This document shows, in pieces, positions 22,129-37,508 of a stretch of 64,000 nt of DNA. The position numbers and the translations under genes were made by a program. Position 1 is the first letter of the stretch, and every line of letters starts with the position of its first letter. Source of the stretch: Leptobrachium leishanense (Eukaryota; Chordata; Amphibia; Anura; Megophryidae); the NCBI GenBank assembly GCA_009667805.1, contig CM019065.1:13870952-13934951 (forward strand), written 5' to 3'. Below the pieces are notes generated by a model. That model saw only the letters and a program-made list of their open reading frames with translations, was not told the origin of the DNA and ran no database searches.

Positions 22129-22168
22129 TTTTCTATGTTTCTATGTTTCTATGTTTCTATGTTTCTAT
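22129..22168 (+). repeat. CR1 3' octamer tail
   Basis: About five CTATGTTT octamers end the CR1 copy. The minus-strand copy at 31057 has a shorter version. Confidence 0.9.
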
Positions 22169-22573
22169 ATATACAGACTGAGGGTACAGGATTAATATGT
22201 GTATATATAGATTGAGGGTAAAGGATATATGTGTGTATATATAGACTGAAGGTTCAGGAAAAAATGTGTGATTAATAGACTGGGGTACAGGATAAATGTG
22301 TGTGTATATAGATTGAGGGTACAGGATAAATGTATGTATATACAGACTGGGGGATACATGATAAATATGTTTATATATAGACTGAGGGTAAAAGATAAAT
22401 ATATAGACTGAAGGGTTGGGATAAATATGTGTTTATACAGACTGGGAGTACAGGATAAATGTGTGTTTATACAGACTGGGGTACAGGATAAATATGTGTA
22501 TTTATAGACTGGGGGTACAGGATTAATGTGTGTGTGTGTGTGTATATATATATATAAACAGGGAGTACAGGAT
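22169..22573 (+). repeat. ~34-bp minisatellite, island 2
   Basis: About a dozen degenerate units (GACTGGGGGTACAGGATAAA type), ending with a short TG/TA run at 22520-22555. Confidence 0.85.
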
Positions 22574-24561
22574 TAGGGATGAGCTGTCCGGTTCGATCAG
22601 TTCGGAGTTCGATTCAAACTTTGGTCATTCGCAAGTTCGCAAACTTTGAACTTTTTGGTGTGTTCGGTCCGAGTTCGCAAAAAATTTTTGTTGAAAAAAG
22701 TATAAAAAATGCTTAAATACTAAAATTTAGATAAAGAAAGAGACTCTTTACTGCAGAATATTATAAGCAACGGTTTATTAGATATTGAATTAAAAACTAA
22801 TGTGTACGTGCAAAGATTCTCACCTCTAAATGACCTGTGTCCTCAAATGGTAAACAACAGGTGTTTTTAGTCTGGTCTAATGAATTTGATACATTGTTTG
22901 TATGTAGACTATACTGAGGGTGTGTTGTCTGCTTCTGAGAAGTGTTAATTTCTCTACTAAATCTTCCTCTAATATGCTGCATTTCACTGCTGTGTGCTCA
23001 GCTCATTTTTACCGCTTTCGCTCATCATGTTTAAATGCGATTTGAAGCCACATTTTATTAAATGACCCAGACATATTAGATATCGTTCTTTCCGGCAGAC
23101 TCCACAGATTTATAATATAAATTCTTATATGTATACATTCTTATATGTGTACGTCATGTCCTTCCTGTATATTATGACAAAAAATGCTATTAAAATTGAA
23201 TTTTTAATAACCTGCAGTGTGTAAAGTGGGTTTTTTTTCACATTTTAGCACATGAGCGTTTGCGGTTATGTTTTCTATGGGGTGCACTTGTACAAAAATT
23301 AGAAATGGGGACTTGTTAAATTTTTTGGGGGGAATTATGTGATTTTTAGCAAACGCACACCATAGAAAAAAATCATTAGTGCAGCATCATTGTTCACATT
23401 ATAATTGAAATATGAACAATATTGCTGCATTAATGAAAATAACACACAAAAAAAAATCCTTTTTTTTTTTACTTTATACCTGGTAATGTTGGGTATCATT
23501 CGAAAGGCCATGCTCAGGCCTTTCGATTGACACCCTCCACCATGACCCCCTAGCTGCCTGGAGATATCGGGGTTCAAATGAACCCCCTATCTCCACCAGG
23601 GGATTCCGGGCAGCTAGGGGTTCCCTGGCTATCTGACGTCATCACGCTATGCGTGAGGACGTCAGGCAGTGAGGGGGGACCCAGGGGTGGAGCCTCCATC
23701 CAAGATGGCAGCCCCCACCGGAGCTAGGCCGCACTTCGGCGCCGCAAGGCGCCGAAGTGCGACCCGGTGCCTAAGGGGTTAAAGCCAGGCACTGCTTAAA
23801 AGGGGAGACTCTCTCCTTTTAAGCGGTGCCTGGCTTTTTTGTGGGACCTCCCAATCGGGAGGGAGAGGGATCCGAACGGATCCCCCATCCCTTCCAGGTG
23901 ATCTCCTGGCATTGCCGTGGGTCGTCTGGAAATGACGTCATCGCGCATGGCGCGATAATGTCATTTACGTCAGAAGGAGCTTGACTTCAGCGTCTGAGGA
24001 CGCTGAAGTCAGAGCGCCGCGGGACCCCGGACAGAGAGGTGAGTATCTCCGCCGGGGGTCCCGCAAAGCTGATGACGTGTGGGTCACGTCCTCCTCAGCA
24101 TACAGCGGGAGTAAATGAGCCCACACGTCGTCAGCAGTGAAGGGGTTAAAAACGTATTTTTTTAAAACTTTTTGTCCTTGTTTCCTGTCCCCCAGGGCAC
24201 TACCCGGAACCGGACATTGTTTTTAAGTGTTTCTATACATCCTACAAATCCGCCACTTCACGGGCAGGTTATGAGGACCTCCTAGGCACGATATTTGAAG
24301 GAATTTTTCGTTTTTATTTTTAACCCTTATTTCATGGAAAACTCACTGTCCCTTTAAAAATGTTTTTTTTAACTTTTTGTCCTTATTTCCTGTCCCCCAG
24401 GGCACTACCCGGACCCCGATACACCTTTTATGGCAAATATCTTGCATATATGCCCTCTTGGAGGGCTCTCTAAAAATCGAATTTTTGAGTCCCATTGACT
24501 CAGAATTCGAACTTCTGAAAACGAATGCGAACCGAACTCGGGGGTGTTCGGCGCATCCCTA
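22574..24561. mobile_element. 2-kb hAT-type non-autonomous element
   Basis: The ends TAGGGATGAGC and GCGCATCCCTA are flanked by TACAGGAT on both sides (22566-22573 and 24562-24569), an 8-bp duplication, although the host repeat itself contains that word. TTCGAACT-type motifs fill both ends. The middle (about 22985-24145) is a TTAA-target piggyBac-like element in inverse orientation, whose end CAGCAGTGAAGGGGTTAA is intact at 24132-24149. A GC-rich part contains AGGTGAGTAT at 24038-24047. No transposase. Confidence 0.8.
22985..24145 (-). mobile_element. Nested TTAA-target (piggyBac-like) element
   Basis: Read on the minus strand, it begins CCCCTTCACTGCTGACGACG after TTAA (24146-24149). It shares the GTTCACATTATAATTG block and the hexanucleotide context around 23280 (CTATGGGGTGC) with 51524-52756. 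The other end near 22985 (CACTGCTGTGTGCTCAGC) has lost its TTAA. Confidence 0.65.
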
Positions 24562-24661
24562 TACAGGATAAGTGATATATATATATAGATTGTGGGTACA
24601 GGCTAAGTGTGTGTGTGTGCATATATATATATAGATTGGAGGTACAGGCTAAGTGTGTAAG

Positions 24662-24706
<45 letters not shown>

Positions 24707-24723
24707 TTGGAGGTACAGGCTAG

Positions 24724-24766
<43 letters not shown>

Positions 24767-24785
24767 GATTGGAGGTACAGGCTAG

Positions 24786-24820
<35 letters not shown>

Positions 24821-24848
24821 GATTGGAGGTACAGGCTAAGTGTGTGTG
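24562..24848 (+). repeat. Minisatellite island 3 with (TG)n and (TA)n runs
   Basis: Units of about 60-75 bp, each GATTGGAGGTACAGGCTA followed by expanding TG and TA runs. Open frames rich in C-V-Y-I are artefacts. Confidence 0.9.
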
Positions 24849-25675
24849 TACAGTTGTGTTCAAAATTATTCAACCCCCAAAGCTGTAAAGGGTTTTAGGG
24901 AATTTAGTGTACATTTGTAATTGTATTCAGAATGAAATCCTACAAGGACTTTTTAAAGAACCATATGCAACTAAAATGACATCAATTGGTTTTGTAATAC
25001 AGCAGTAAATGTTTCTTTTGTGAATTCTTCATTGACACAATTATTCAACCCCTTAAAGACTACCACTCTGAAGAACAGAGGTTCATTCAAGTGTTTTCAA
25101 TAAGGTATTGAAAACACCTGTGGATGTCACGGAGCAGCAATAAAGCATAATAAGCACCAATTAGGCAGCTTTAAAATGACTGTGATACTCAGCTCCTTCT
25201 AGACATTTACTGGTGTGGTTACAAACATGGTGAAGTCAAGAGAATGGTCCAGGAAGACAAGAGAAGAGGTGATTACTCTTCACAGGAAGGGCAATGGCTA
25301 TAAGAAGATTGCAAAGATGTTAAACATACCAAGAGAGACCATAGGAAGCATCATTCGCAAATTCAAGGCAAAGGGCACTGTTGAAACGCTACCTGGTCGT
25401 GGCAGAAAGAAGATGCTGACTTCGACTGCTGTGCGCTACCTGAAGCGTAGAGTGGAGAAAAGTCCCGTGTGACTGCTGAGGAACTGAGAAAAGATTTGTC
25501 AGATGTGGGTACTGAAGTTTCAGCTCAGACAATACGGCGCACACTGCGTAATGAAGGCCTCCATGCCAGAACTCCCAGGCGCACCCCCTTGCTGTCTCCA
25601 AAGAATAAGAAGAGTCGACTGCAGTATGCCAAAAGTCATGTGGACAAACCACAGACGTTTTGGAATAGTGTTCTG

Positions 25676-27193
<1,518 letters not shown>

Positions 27194-27418
27194 TAAGATT
27201 GAATGTCACTTGGGGGTTAAATAAAACTGATAATGATGTGAGCACAGAAAAGACATTTGTGGTTATTTCATTATAAATGTTATGTTATATTTGTCTGACC
27301 TACACGTGCCTCTTTGATTTAATTGTAAGCAAGATGACTGAATGATCAAAATCAATGTCAAACTGGCCAAAACACTCAATTTCAGTGGGGGTTGAATAAT
27401 TTTGAACACAACTGTATA

Positions 27419-29633
27419 TGCTGTATTTTTCGCTCCATAAGACGCACCTGACCATAGGACGCACCTAGTTTTTAGAGGAGGAAAACAGGAAAAAAAATAT
27501 TCTGAATCAAATAGTGTAATAATGGATAAAGCCCCACCTCCTCTCATGGATATACTGCCCCAGCTCCTCTCATGGATATACTGCCCCAGCTCCTCTCATG
27601 GATATACTGCCCCAGCTCCTTTCATGGATATACTGCCCCGGCTCCTCTCATGGATATACTGCCCCAGCTACTTTCATGGATATACTGCCCTGGCTCCTCT
27701 CATGGATATACTGCCCCACCTCCTCTCATGGATATACTGCCCCAGCTACTTTCATGGATATACCGCCCCAGCTCCTCTCATGGATATACTGCCCCAGCTA
27801 CTTTCATGGATATACTGCCCCAGCTCCTCTCATGGATACTGCCCCAGCTCCTCTCATGGATATACTGCCTCAGCTCCTTTCATGGATATACTGCCCCAGC
27901 TCCTCTCATGGATATACTGCCCCAGCTCCACTCATGGATATACTGCCCCACCTCCTCTCATGGATATACTGCCCCAGCTCCTCTCATGGATATACTGCCC
28001 CAGCTCCTTTCATGGATATACTGCCCCAGCTGCTCTCATGGATATACTGCCCCAGCTCCTTTCATGGATATACTGCCCCAGCTCCTCTCATGGATATACT
28101 GCCCCAGCTGCTCTCATGGATATACTGCCCCACCTCCTCTCATGGATATACTGCCCCAGCTCCTCTCATGGATATACTGCCCCAGCTCCTCTCATGGCTA
28201 TACTGCCCCAGCTCCTTTCATGGATATACTGCCCCAGCTCCTCTCATGGATACTGCCCCAGCTCCTCTCATGGATATACTGCCCCAGCTGCTCTCATGGA
28301 TATACTGCCCCAGCTCCTTTCATGGATATACTGCCCCAGCTCCTCTCATGGATATACTGCCCCAGCTCCTCTCATGGATATACTGCCCCAGCTGCTCTCA
28401 TGGATATACTGCCCCACCTCCTCTCATGGATATACTGCCCCACCTCCTCTCATGGATATACTGCCCCACCTCCTCTCATGGATATACTGCCCCAGCTCCT
28501 CTCATGGATATACTGCCCCAGCTCCTTTCATGGATATACTGCCCCAGCTCCTCTCATGGATATACTGCCCCAGCTGCTCTCATGCATATACTGCCCCACC
28601 TCCTCTCATGGATATACTGCCCCACCTCCTCTCATGGATATACTGCCCCAGCTCCTCTCATGGATATACTGCCCCAGCTCCTCTCATGGATCTACTGCCC
28701 CAGCTCCTTTCATGGATATACTGCCCCAGCTCCTCTCATGGATATACTGCCCAAGCTGCTCTCATGGATATACTGCCCAAGCTGCTCTCATGGATATACT
28801 GCCTCAGCTCCTCTCATGGAAATACTGCCCTCAGCTCCTCTCATAGATATACTGCCCCAGCTGCTCTCATGGATATACTGCCCCAGCTCCTCTCATGGAT
28901 ATACTGCCTCAGCTCCTCTCATGGATATACTGCCCCAGCTCCTCTCATGGATATACTGCCCCAGCTCCTCTCATGGATATACTGCCCAAGCTGCTCTCAT
29001 GGATATACTGCCTCAGCTCCTCTCATGGAAATACTGCCCTCAGCTCCTCTCATAGATATACTGCCCCAGCTCCTCTCATGGATATACTGCCCCAGCTGCT
29101 CTCATGGATATACTGCCCCAGCTCCTCTCGTGGATATACTGCCCCAGCTGCTCTCGTGGATATACTGCCCCAGCTCCTCTCGTGGATATACTGCCCCAGC
29201 TCCTCTCATGGATATACTGCCCAGCTCCTCTCATGGATATACTGCCCCAGCTCCTCTCATGGTTATATTGCCCCAGCAACTGGATGCTCATGGATATATT
29301 GCCCCACCTCCTCTCATGGTTATATTGCCCCAGCAACTGGATGCTCATGGATACTGCCCCCAGGCCCCAACTCACCTCCTGCCGCCGCGTTTTCGGCTCC
29401 CTCTGAGCGTCCGGCGGCATGGAGCTTGGGCACTCGCCTGGGGGAGCCATGTGACCAGCCGCGATCTCGCGAGAACTCGACTGGTGATGTGGTTCCCCCA
29501 GGTGAGCGCCAAAGCTCCATAGCTTCGGACGCTCACAGGGAGCGAACACTGTATTCGCTCCATAAGACGCACGCACTTTTCCCCCCACTTTTTTCGGGGG
29601 GAAAAAGTGCGTCTTATGGAGCGAAAAATACGG
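27419..29633. mobile_element. Non-autonomous element with GTATTTTTCGCTCC termini
   Basis: The ends CTGTATTTTTCGCTCCATAA and its complement (ending CGAAAAATACGG at 29633) form inverted repeats that include a GACGCAC extension. The right end is followed by TA. The body is almost wholly a 26-bp minisatellite, then a GC-rich block (29370-29530). No transposase. The superfamily is not assigned. Confidence 0.8.
27540..29350 (+). repeat. 26-bp minisatellite, about 70 units
   Basis: The unit is CTCATGGATATACTGCCCCA plus GCTCCT, with variants. The array creates open frames of up to 666 codons in all three plus-strand phases (26 is not a multiple of three), which shows these are not genes. Confidence 0.97.
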
Positions 29634-29703
29634 TATAGATTGGGGGTACAGCATAAATATGTGTGTGTGTGTGTATATATATATAGATTGGGGTACAGGA
29701 TAA

Positions 29704-29742
<39 letters not shown>

Positions 29743-29765
29743 ACGGAGTACAGGATAAGTATAAG
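29634..29765 (+). repeat. Minisatellite island 4
   Basis: The GATTGGGGTACAGGATAAGT unit with TG and TA runs, the last island of the locus that starts at 18761. Confidence 0.85.
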
Positions 29766-29800
29766 GGAGTCCCTTGGCCTATGCAACATTAGGCCGTTCC

Positions 29801-29848
29801 TTTACTCCTGATGATGCTGGGTTACCAGTGAAACGCGTCGAGCTAAAT
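29801..29848 (+). ncRNA. Degenerate hammerhead-like motif
   Basis: CTGATGA (29808-29814), a 4-5-bp stem (GCTGG / CCAGT), GAAA (29830-29833) and GTC (ending 29839) occur in hammerhead order. Stem I has CTC/GAG plus TTTA/TAAA around a bulge. The unpaired T after CTGATGA and a two-base stem III loop make activity doubtful. Confidence 0.4.
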
Positions 29849-29859
29849 GAGACTTTTTA

Positions 29860-31056
29860 TCTGTCTATGACTGCTCTTTCCTAATGACACCATGCCGGCA
29901 CAAATCATGCAGTAAGAAAAAAAAAATTCTATATTTTCCTTTCAAATTATTGCAATTGCTTGTTGTAGCATCCTGAGACGAGGCAGGCTGATATACTCTG
30001 ATATACTCAGATTTATTCGGTTGTCCTTTGTGGAATTTTTTCTTGACAATATCTGAAGCCTAGCCTCCTCAAGCTGTAGATGCGATATGTTGATTGAGTT
30101 GCTGTGTGTTTTATGTGCTTTTCCAGCTTCCCTGGTTCGTGGGTATTTTTTTTTTTTTTTGAGAAAGGATTTTACCAGGAAAGATACATTGAGATTTCTC
30201 TCGTTTTCAAGTATGTCCTGGGTGGCGAGCATTTAGCGACAAATTAAATCATTTTTTCCATTCTTTCCTATATTCAGACCCACGAAGGTCTGTTTCTAGC
30301 TATATTTATTGTCTATTATTTCTACATATAGCAATGCTATTTTTAACTGGGTTTGGTTAGGCAGCCTTTGTGATAGCCTCCACCTATCATATGATTGTTT
30401 TGTTTCTGTATGGTCCGGACCGTATCCTTATATGTTTAAACTCTCATAGATTTTTCTCATAGTCTCTTATGTTCAGACACTTACCGCATTGAGTCTGTCA
30501 ATCAAACACACTCTCTGAGGTTTTTATCTTTTTCAAGTAAAAGCTAAGTTTTATTTTCCTTTGGTGTTTTGTCAATTATTCAAGCTAACCAATTTGGGTT
30601 ACCCCCCCCCCCAGTATTTCAATCTGGCAAATACCTCCATGTTCTGAAACATATCAAGCTGCTTTGTACCAAGTTTTTGTTGTCCTGGAACCCTGTATTT
30701 ATTATATACTCTCAGCCAGGAATTGGTGTTTGCTCTGCGCTTGGTATGTGTTTTAATCCTGGACGGGAGCCTCTATAGAGGATGAGTGCTGCTAAAGAAA
30801 TAAAATCGTTCACCAGTAAACGTTTAAAACGATTTATCCCATAAAAACAATAAAATAAAAAAATATAAAATGAATAGAGGCAAAACAAGTTAATAATAGT
30901 CTCCAAAACGCATTTTGCGTACGGTCCCCTTCTTCATCCAACTGGGGCGTGCACACCTGTAAAGTCCTAATTACTGGATGTATATATACAGTATATATAA
31001 ATGTGTTTGTTCTCTTGTGTATGCCATCCTATGCCATCCTGACCAAAGTTCCTGTA
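29860..31056. other. Mostly unassigned, with an L2 tail at 30150-30232
   Basis: The only repeat recognised is 30150-30232, minus strand, matching the L2 3' terminus (AGGATTTTACCAGGAAAGAT). The rest shows no ORF or motif. Confidence 0.55.
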
Positions 31057-32753
31057 CATAGAAACATAGAAAATGTCGGCAGATAAGAACCTTTCGGCCC
31101 ATCTAGTCTGCCCAATTACATGGATACTTTACCTGGATTTATCTTTTGTTTAGGATAGCCTTATGCCTATCCCATGCTTGCTTAAATTCAATAACTGTTT
31201 TGGCCTAAACCACTTCTACTGGAAGACTGTTCCATGTATCCACCACCCTCTCAGTAAAATAATGCTTCCTGATGTTACTTTTAAACCTTTGCCCCTCTAA
31301 TCTAAGACTATGTCCTCTTGTTTTGCTACTTTGTTTCCTTTTAAATATACTCCCTTCCTCTACCTTGTGGATTCCCTTTACGTATTTAAATGTTTCTATC
31401 ATATCTCCTCTGTCTCGTCTTTTTTCCAAGCTGTACATTTTAAGATCATTAACCCTTTCCTGGTAACTTTTCTCCTTCAAGCCGTACACCATTTTAGTAG
31501 CCCTTCTCTGAACTCTCTCTAAGATGTCTATATCCTTCTGGAGATACGGTCTCCAGTACTGCACACAGTACTCCAAGTGAGGTCTCACCAGTGCTCTGTA
31601 CAGTGGCATGAGCACTTCCCTTTTCCTACTGCTAATACCTCTCCCTACACAACCAAGCATTCTGCCAGCATTTCCTGCTGCTCTATTACATTGACTACTT
31701 ACCCTTAGATCCTCTGAAATAATAACCCCCTAAATCTCACCCCTCAGATGTTGAGGTTAGGACTGTATCAAATATTCTATATTCAGCCCTTGGGTTTTTA
31801 CGCCCAGGTACATTATCTTGCACTTATCCACATTAAAACTCAATTGCCACAGCTCCGACCACTTTTTTAGTTTACCTAAATCATTTGTCATTTGGCTGAT
31901 CCCTCCAGGAACGTCAACCGTGTTGCAAATCTTTGTGTCATCAGCAAAAAGACATACTTTTCCATTAATACCTTCTGCAATATCACTAATAAAAATATTA
32001 AAGAGAATGGGTCCAAGTACTGACCCCTGAGATACCCCACTGGTAACAAGACCTTGCGCCGAATAAACTCCATTTACCACAACCCTCTGTTGCCTGTCAC
32101 TCAGCCACTGCCTAATCCATTCAACAATATTGGAATCCAAGCTCAAAGATTGCAATTTATTGATAAGCCTTCTATGCGGAACAGTATCAAAAGCCTTACT
32201 GAAATCTAAATAAGCAATGTCTACTGCACCACCTGTGTCTATTATTTTTGTTACCCAATCAAAAAAATCAATAAGATTAGTTTGGCATGAGCTCCCTGAG
32301 GTAAACCCATGTTGTTTCTGATCCTGTAATCTATCAGGGTTATTCAGAGAGCGTGAAAAGCAGGAGAATGATTGGAGAATGATTGGAGAATGATTGGAGA
32401 ATGAAAAATTCTAGGTCAAAATAGCCAAACCAAAAAAATTCTCCCTTTCATCTCACTTTCCAAATCGGCTATTTTGACCTACAATTTTTCATTCTCCAGT
32501 CATTCTCCTGCTTTACACTGCTCTCTGAATAGCCCTGTATGTGTTTTTAGATGTTCAACAATCCTTTCCTTTAACATGGTTTCCATTAATTTCCCCACTA
32601 CTGACGTAAGACTAACTGGCCTATAGTTCCCCGATTCCTCCCTACTACCCTTCTTGTACATGTGCACAACATTTGCTAATTTCCAGTCTTCTGGGTCGAC
32701 AGATTTATTTAACCAATCCTTGTTAACGGTTTTGCTATTACACCACTGAGCTC
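31057..32753 (-). pseudogene. CR1 LINE copy 2, 5'-truncated ORF2 remnant
   Basis: The minus strand matches the CR1 at 18941-22168 from the reverse-transcriptase NQSLLTG region to the 3' tail, at roughly 95% identity by eye. Frames hold the FADDTKI block (31757-32155) and the VVDTWNSLPVEVV end (31205-31660), with stops between. It is split by a 203-bp MITE at 32335-32537 and carries a 29-bp microinversion at 32699-32727. Confidence 0.93.
32335..32537. mobile_element. 203-bp MITE of the TATTCAGAGAGC family
   Basis: CAGGGTTATTCAGAGAGC opens and GCTCTCTGAATAGCCCTG closes the element, with TAT on both sides. The uninterrupted CR1 sequence (at 20868-20874 on the other strand) shows a single TAT, so the target duplication is 3 bp. 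The element is almost one hairpin and contains GGAGAATGATT three times (32362-32405). Confidence 0.93.
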
Positions 32754-33731
32754 TGAGCTGTGTTGCCCGGAGGGTCTGGGCATAGTTCAGTGCCACTGGC
32801 TGGTTGTTTGCCAGCACCTTGTAATGGCCAAGCAGCCTCTGAGGGGGCGGGGCCTGGCATGGTCACGAGAAGCCGCCGGGTTTAACGCAGGATGCGAGGA
32901 GTTGCCTCGTCACCCTGACGTGGAGTTCTGTTTCCGCATCGCTAAGCTGATTTTCTTATTGCTGATTTAGTTACCGACTCATTTCTGTCTACGATTCCTG
33001 ATTTTGACCCGGCTTGTTTCTGACCATTCTGTTCTACCATTAGCAATTGCTAATATTGGGCATTGGTGGATTAACCCTATGTTTGCTGCTGGGGCTTTCA
33101 CTCGCTATCTGGGATTATTCCCATCTCGCTCTGGCTCTGGGGTATCATTTGTGGCCTTGTCTGGTTACTATTTAAGACCCAAGGTGTATGTTTCATTGCT
33201 AAGAGTATATGTGCAAATCACGGTAAATAAATACTGTTTAAATACCGCATATGATCATTGCATCCTAACCACTAAATATACCCAGGTCTGTACCAACTGT
33301 ATACCCACATGTGTGAGAACCACCTCTGATAATTGTAAAGTACTTCTTACCCGCTCGAGCTTATCAGATAACGCTGAATCTGTACTTTTATTGACTGCTC
33401 TGAATCCTGCACAATTCATTGACTGTCAAGAAAATCATTGTGTTTCTGAAGGTGATCTAAGTTGTCCGTTGGTCCGGGGTCAGAAACTGGGTGAGATAAA
33501 CAGCCACATCATTGGGAGCACTGGGCAGCCATATCCTCTACAATAATAGACTGCCCTCCTGGCAGGCTTTACAGCTAGTGCTGCAATAAAACCGAATATT
33601 TTTATATTCCGCTAAAAAGTCTCCGTGTGCGTCCGATTACTTGTTTCTTCTATCTATTATCGGCTGACGGATTGTTTGCACCGGAGCAAGTACGACGGTA
33701 CGTGGATTGCGGGGTCTCTTGGATGTATATA
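32754..33731 (+). mobile_element. Possible LTR sequence, boundaries unclear
   Basis: GC-rich start, a TTTGACCCGGCTTGTTTCTGA block typical of some Ty3-type LTRs, and AATAAAACC near 33584. A 180-codon open frame at 33004-33546 has no recognisable domain and is unlikely to be a gene. No TG...CA pair or target duplication could be fixed. Confidence 0.3.
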
Positions 33732-33733
33732 TA

Positions 33734-35350
<1,617 letters not shown>

Positions 35351-35358
35351 TATATATA

Positions 35359-37001
35359 CAGTCAGGTCCAGAAATATTAGGACATCGACACAGTTCTAAC
35401 ATCTTTGGCTCTATACACCACCACAATGGAGTTGGAATGAAACAAACACAATGTGCTTTAACTGCAGACTGTCAGCTATAATTTGAGGGTATGTACATCC
35501 AACTCAGGTGAACAGTGTAGGACTTACAGCAGTTTGCAGATGTGCCACCCACTTGTTAAGGGACCAAAAGTAATGGGACAATTGACTTCTCAGCTGTTCC
35601 ATGGCCAGGTGTGTGATATTCCCTCATTACCCCAATTACAATGTGCAGATGAAAGGCCCAGAGTTCATTTCAAGTGTGCTATTTGCATTTGGAATCTGTT
35701 GCTCTCAACTCTGAAGATGAGATCCAAAGAGCCTTCACTATCAGTGAAGCAAGCCATCATTAGGCTGAAGAAACAAAACAAACCCATCAGAGAGATAGCA
35801 ACAACATTAGGCGTGGCCAAAACAACTGTTTGGAACATTCTCAAAAAGAAGAACGCACCGGTGAGCTCAGCAACACCAAAAGACCCGGGAGACCATGGAA
35901 AACAACTGTGGTGGATGACCGAAGAATTCTTTCCCTGGTGAAGAAAACACCCTTCACAACAGTTGGCCAGATCAAGAACACTCTCCAGGAGGTAGGTGTA
36001 TGTGTGTCAAAGTCAACAATCAAGAGAAGACTTCACCAGAGTAAATACAGAGGGTTCACCACAAGATGTAAACCATTGGTGAGCCTCAAAAACAGGAAGG
36101 CCAGATTAGAGTTTGCCAAACACCTAACAAAGCCTTCACAGTTCTGGAACAAGATCCTATGGACACATGAGACCAAGATCAACTTGTACCAGAGTGATGG
36201 GAAGAGAAGAGTCTGGAGAAGGAAAGGAACTGCTCATGATCCTAAGCATACCACCTCATCAGTGAAGCATGGTGGTGGTAGTGTCATGGCGTGGGCATGT
36301 ATGGCTGCCAATGGAACTGGTTCTCTTGTATTTATTGATGATGTGACTGCTGACAAAAGCAGCAGGATGAATTCTGCAGTGTTTTGGGCAATATTATCTG
36401 CTAACATTCAGCCAAATGCTGCAGAACTCATTGGACGGCGCTTCAGTGTAGATGGACAATGACCCAAAGCATACTGCAAAAGCAACCAAAGAGTTTTTGA
36501 AGGGACAGAAGTGGAATGTTATGCAATGGCCAAGTCAATCACCTGACCTGAATCCCATTGAGCATGCATTTCACTTGCTGAAGACAAAACTGAAGGGAAA
36601 ATGCCCCAAGAACAAGCAGGAACTGAAGACAGTTGCAGTAGAGGCCTGGCAGTGCATCACCAGGGATGAAACCCAGCGTCTGGTGATGTCTATGCGTTCC
36701 AGACTTCAGGCTGTGATTGACAGCAAAGGATTTGCAACCAAGTATTAAGAAGGGAAAGTTTGATTTATGATTATTATTCTGTCCCATTACTTTTGGTCCC
36801 TTAACAAGTGGGAGGCACATCTGCAAACTGCTGTAAGTCCTACACCGTTCACCTGAGTTGGATGTACATACCCTCAAATTAAAGCTGACAGTCTGCAGTT
36901 AAAGCACATTGTGTTTGTTTCATTCCAACTCCATTGTGGTGGTGTATAGAGCCAAAGATGTTACAATTGTGTCCATGTCCCAATATTTCTGGACCTGACT
37001 G
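35359..37001 (+). mobile_element. Second Tc1-like family (CAGTCAGGTCC termini)
   Basis: The termini CAGTCAGGTCCAGAAATATT and complement (ending 37001) are flanked by TA. The 5' inverted repeat continues to about 35580 and is matched at 36780-37001, giving about 220-bp repeats. It sits 8 bp from the preceding Tc1. Confidence 0.95.
35717..36748 (+). pseudogene. Tc1-like transposase, frameshifted, first Asp lost
   Basis: Start at ATG 35717 (MRSKEPSLSVKQAIIRL). The helix-turn-helix IREIATTLGVAKTTVWNIL is followed by a one-base frameshift in the A-rich stretch at about 35842-35852, then GRPWKTTVVDD. A second one-base shift lies at about 36448-36455, just before DNDPKHTAKATKEFL. The first catalytic position reads WTHETK, His replacing Asp, while the second Asp (DNDPKHT) and Glu (SPDLNPIEH) remain. 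The two shifts and the active-site change make it inactive. Confidence 0.93.
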
Positions 37002-37003
37002 TA

Positions 37004-37185
37004 TATATAAAATTATATACACACATTTATCCTGTAGCTCCAGTCTATATCTATATATACACACATATTTGTATATCAATATAAATCACGAGTATACCAG
37101 TGCGTAGTGATACTTTTTTTTTGGACTAACGTTATATTTAAAAGACAAGCTTTTGAGAGTATACCTCTCGTCTATACAGTATATA
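37004..37185. repeat. Minisatellite unit and short dispersed repeat
   Basis: 37010-37075 is the minisatellite unit of the 18761 locus in inverse orientation. 37083-37175 (ATCACGAGTATACCAGTGCG ...) resembles 6710-6800 and 9770-9880 in the palindrome arms. Confidence 0.6.
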
Positions 37186-37508
37186 CAGTTGTGTTCAAAA
37201 TTATTCAACCCCCAATGCTGTAAAGGGTTTTAGGGAATTTAGCGTACATTTGTAATTGTATTCAGAATGAAATCCTACAAGGACTGTTTAAAGAACCATA
37301 TGCAACTAAAATTTATTTATTTATTTTATTTATTTATAAAGGATTTTACCAGGAAGGATACATTGAGATTTCTCTCGTTTTCAAGTATGTCCAGGGTTCA
37401 AGTACATTGAAGTGTTACATTTACAGAAATACAAAGTAATACAATGTAAGATATTAACAACACAAATATACAGATTAACAGAAAATAAATATGTAGGAAA
37501 TATAGTCA

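Larger units (their letters stand above)
18941..22168 (+). mobile_element. CR1-clade LINE, 5'-truncated in ORF1
   Basis: A 3.2-kb CR1 copy inserted in the minisatellite. It contains the last part of ORF1, a complete ORF2, a short 3' UTR (GGGCAGACTAGATGGGCCG) and a tail of the octamer CTATGTTT repeated about five times at 22129-22168. Octamer tails of the ATTCTATG type are characteristic of CR1. The intact ORF2 implies recent insertion. The 5' boundary lies at about 18941, where the minisatellite stops. Confidence 0.95.

Noticed and set aside
24600..24845. Short frames with CVYIYIYI repeats as membrane peptides
   Set aside because: They are translations of TG/TA microsatellites.
27522..29522. 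666-codon open frame and two overlapping long frames
   Set aside because: They are translations of a 26-bp minisatellite. All three phases are open because the unit lacks stops; no domain and no conserved start.
30880..30960. Hammerhead-like GATGAAGAAGGGG ... CGCATTTTGCG
   Set aside because: The CTGATGA and GAAA core bases are absent or out of order.
33004..33546. 180-codon open frame as a gene
   Set aside because: No recognisable domain, lies in LTR-like sequence, and shows no sign of coding conservation that I could judge.
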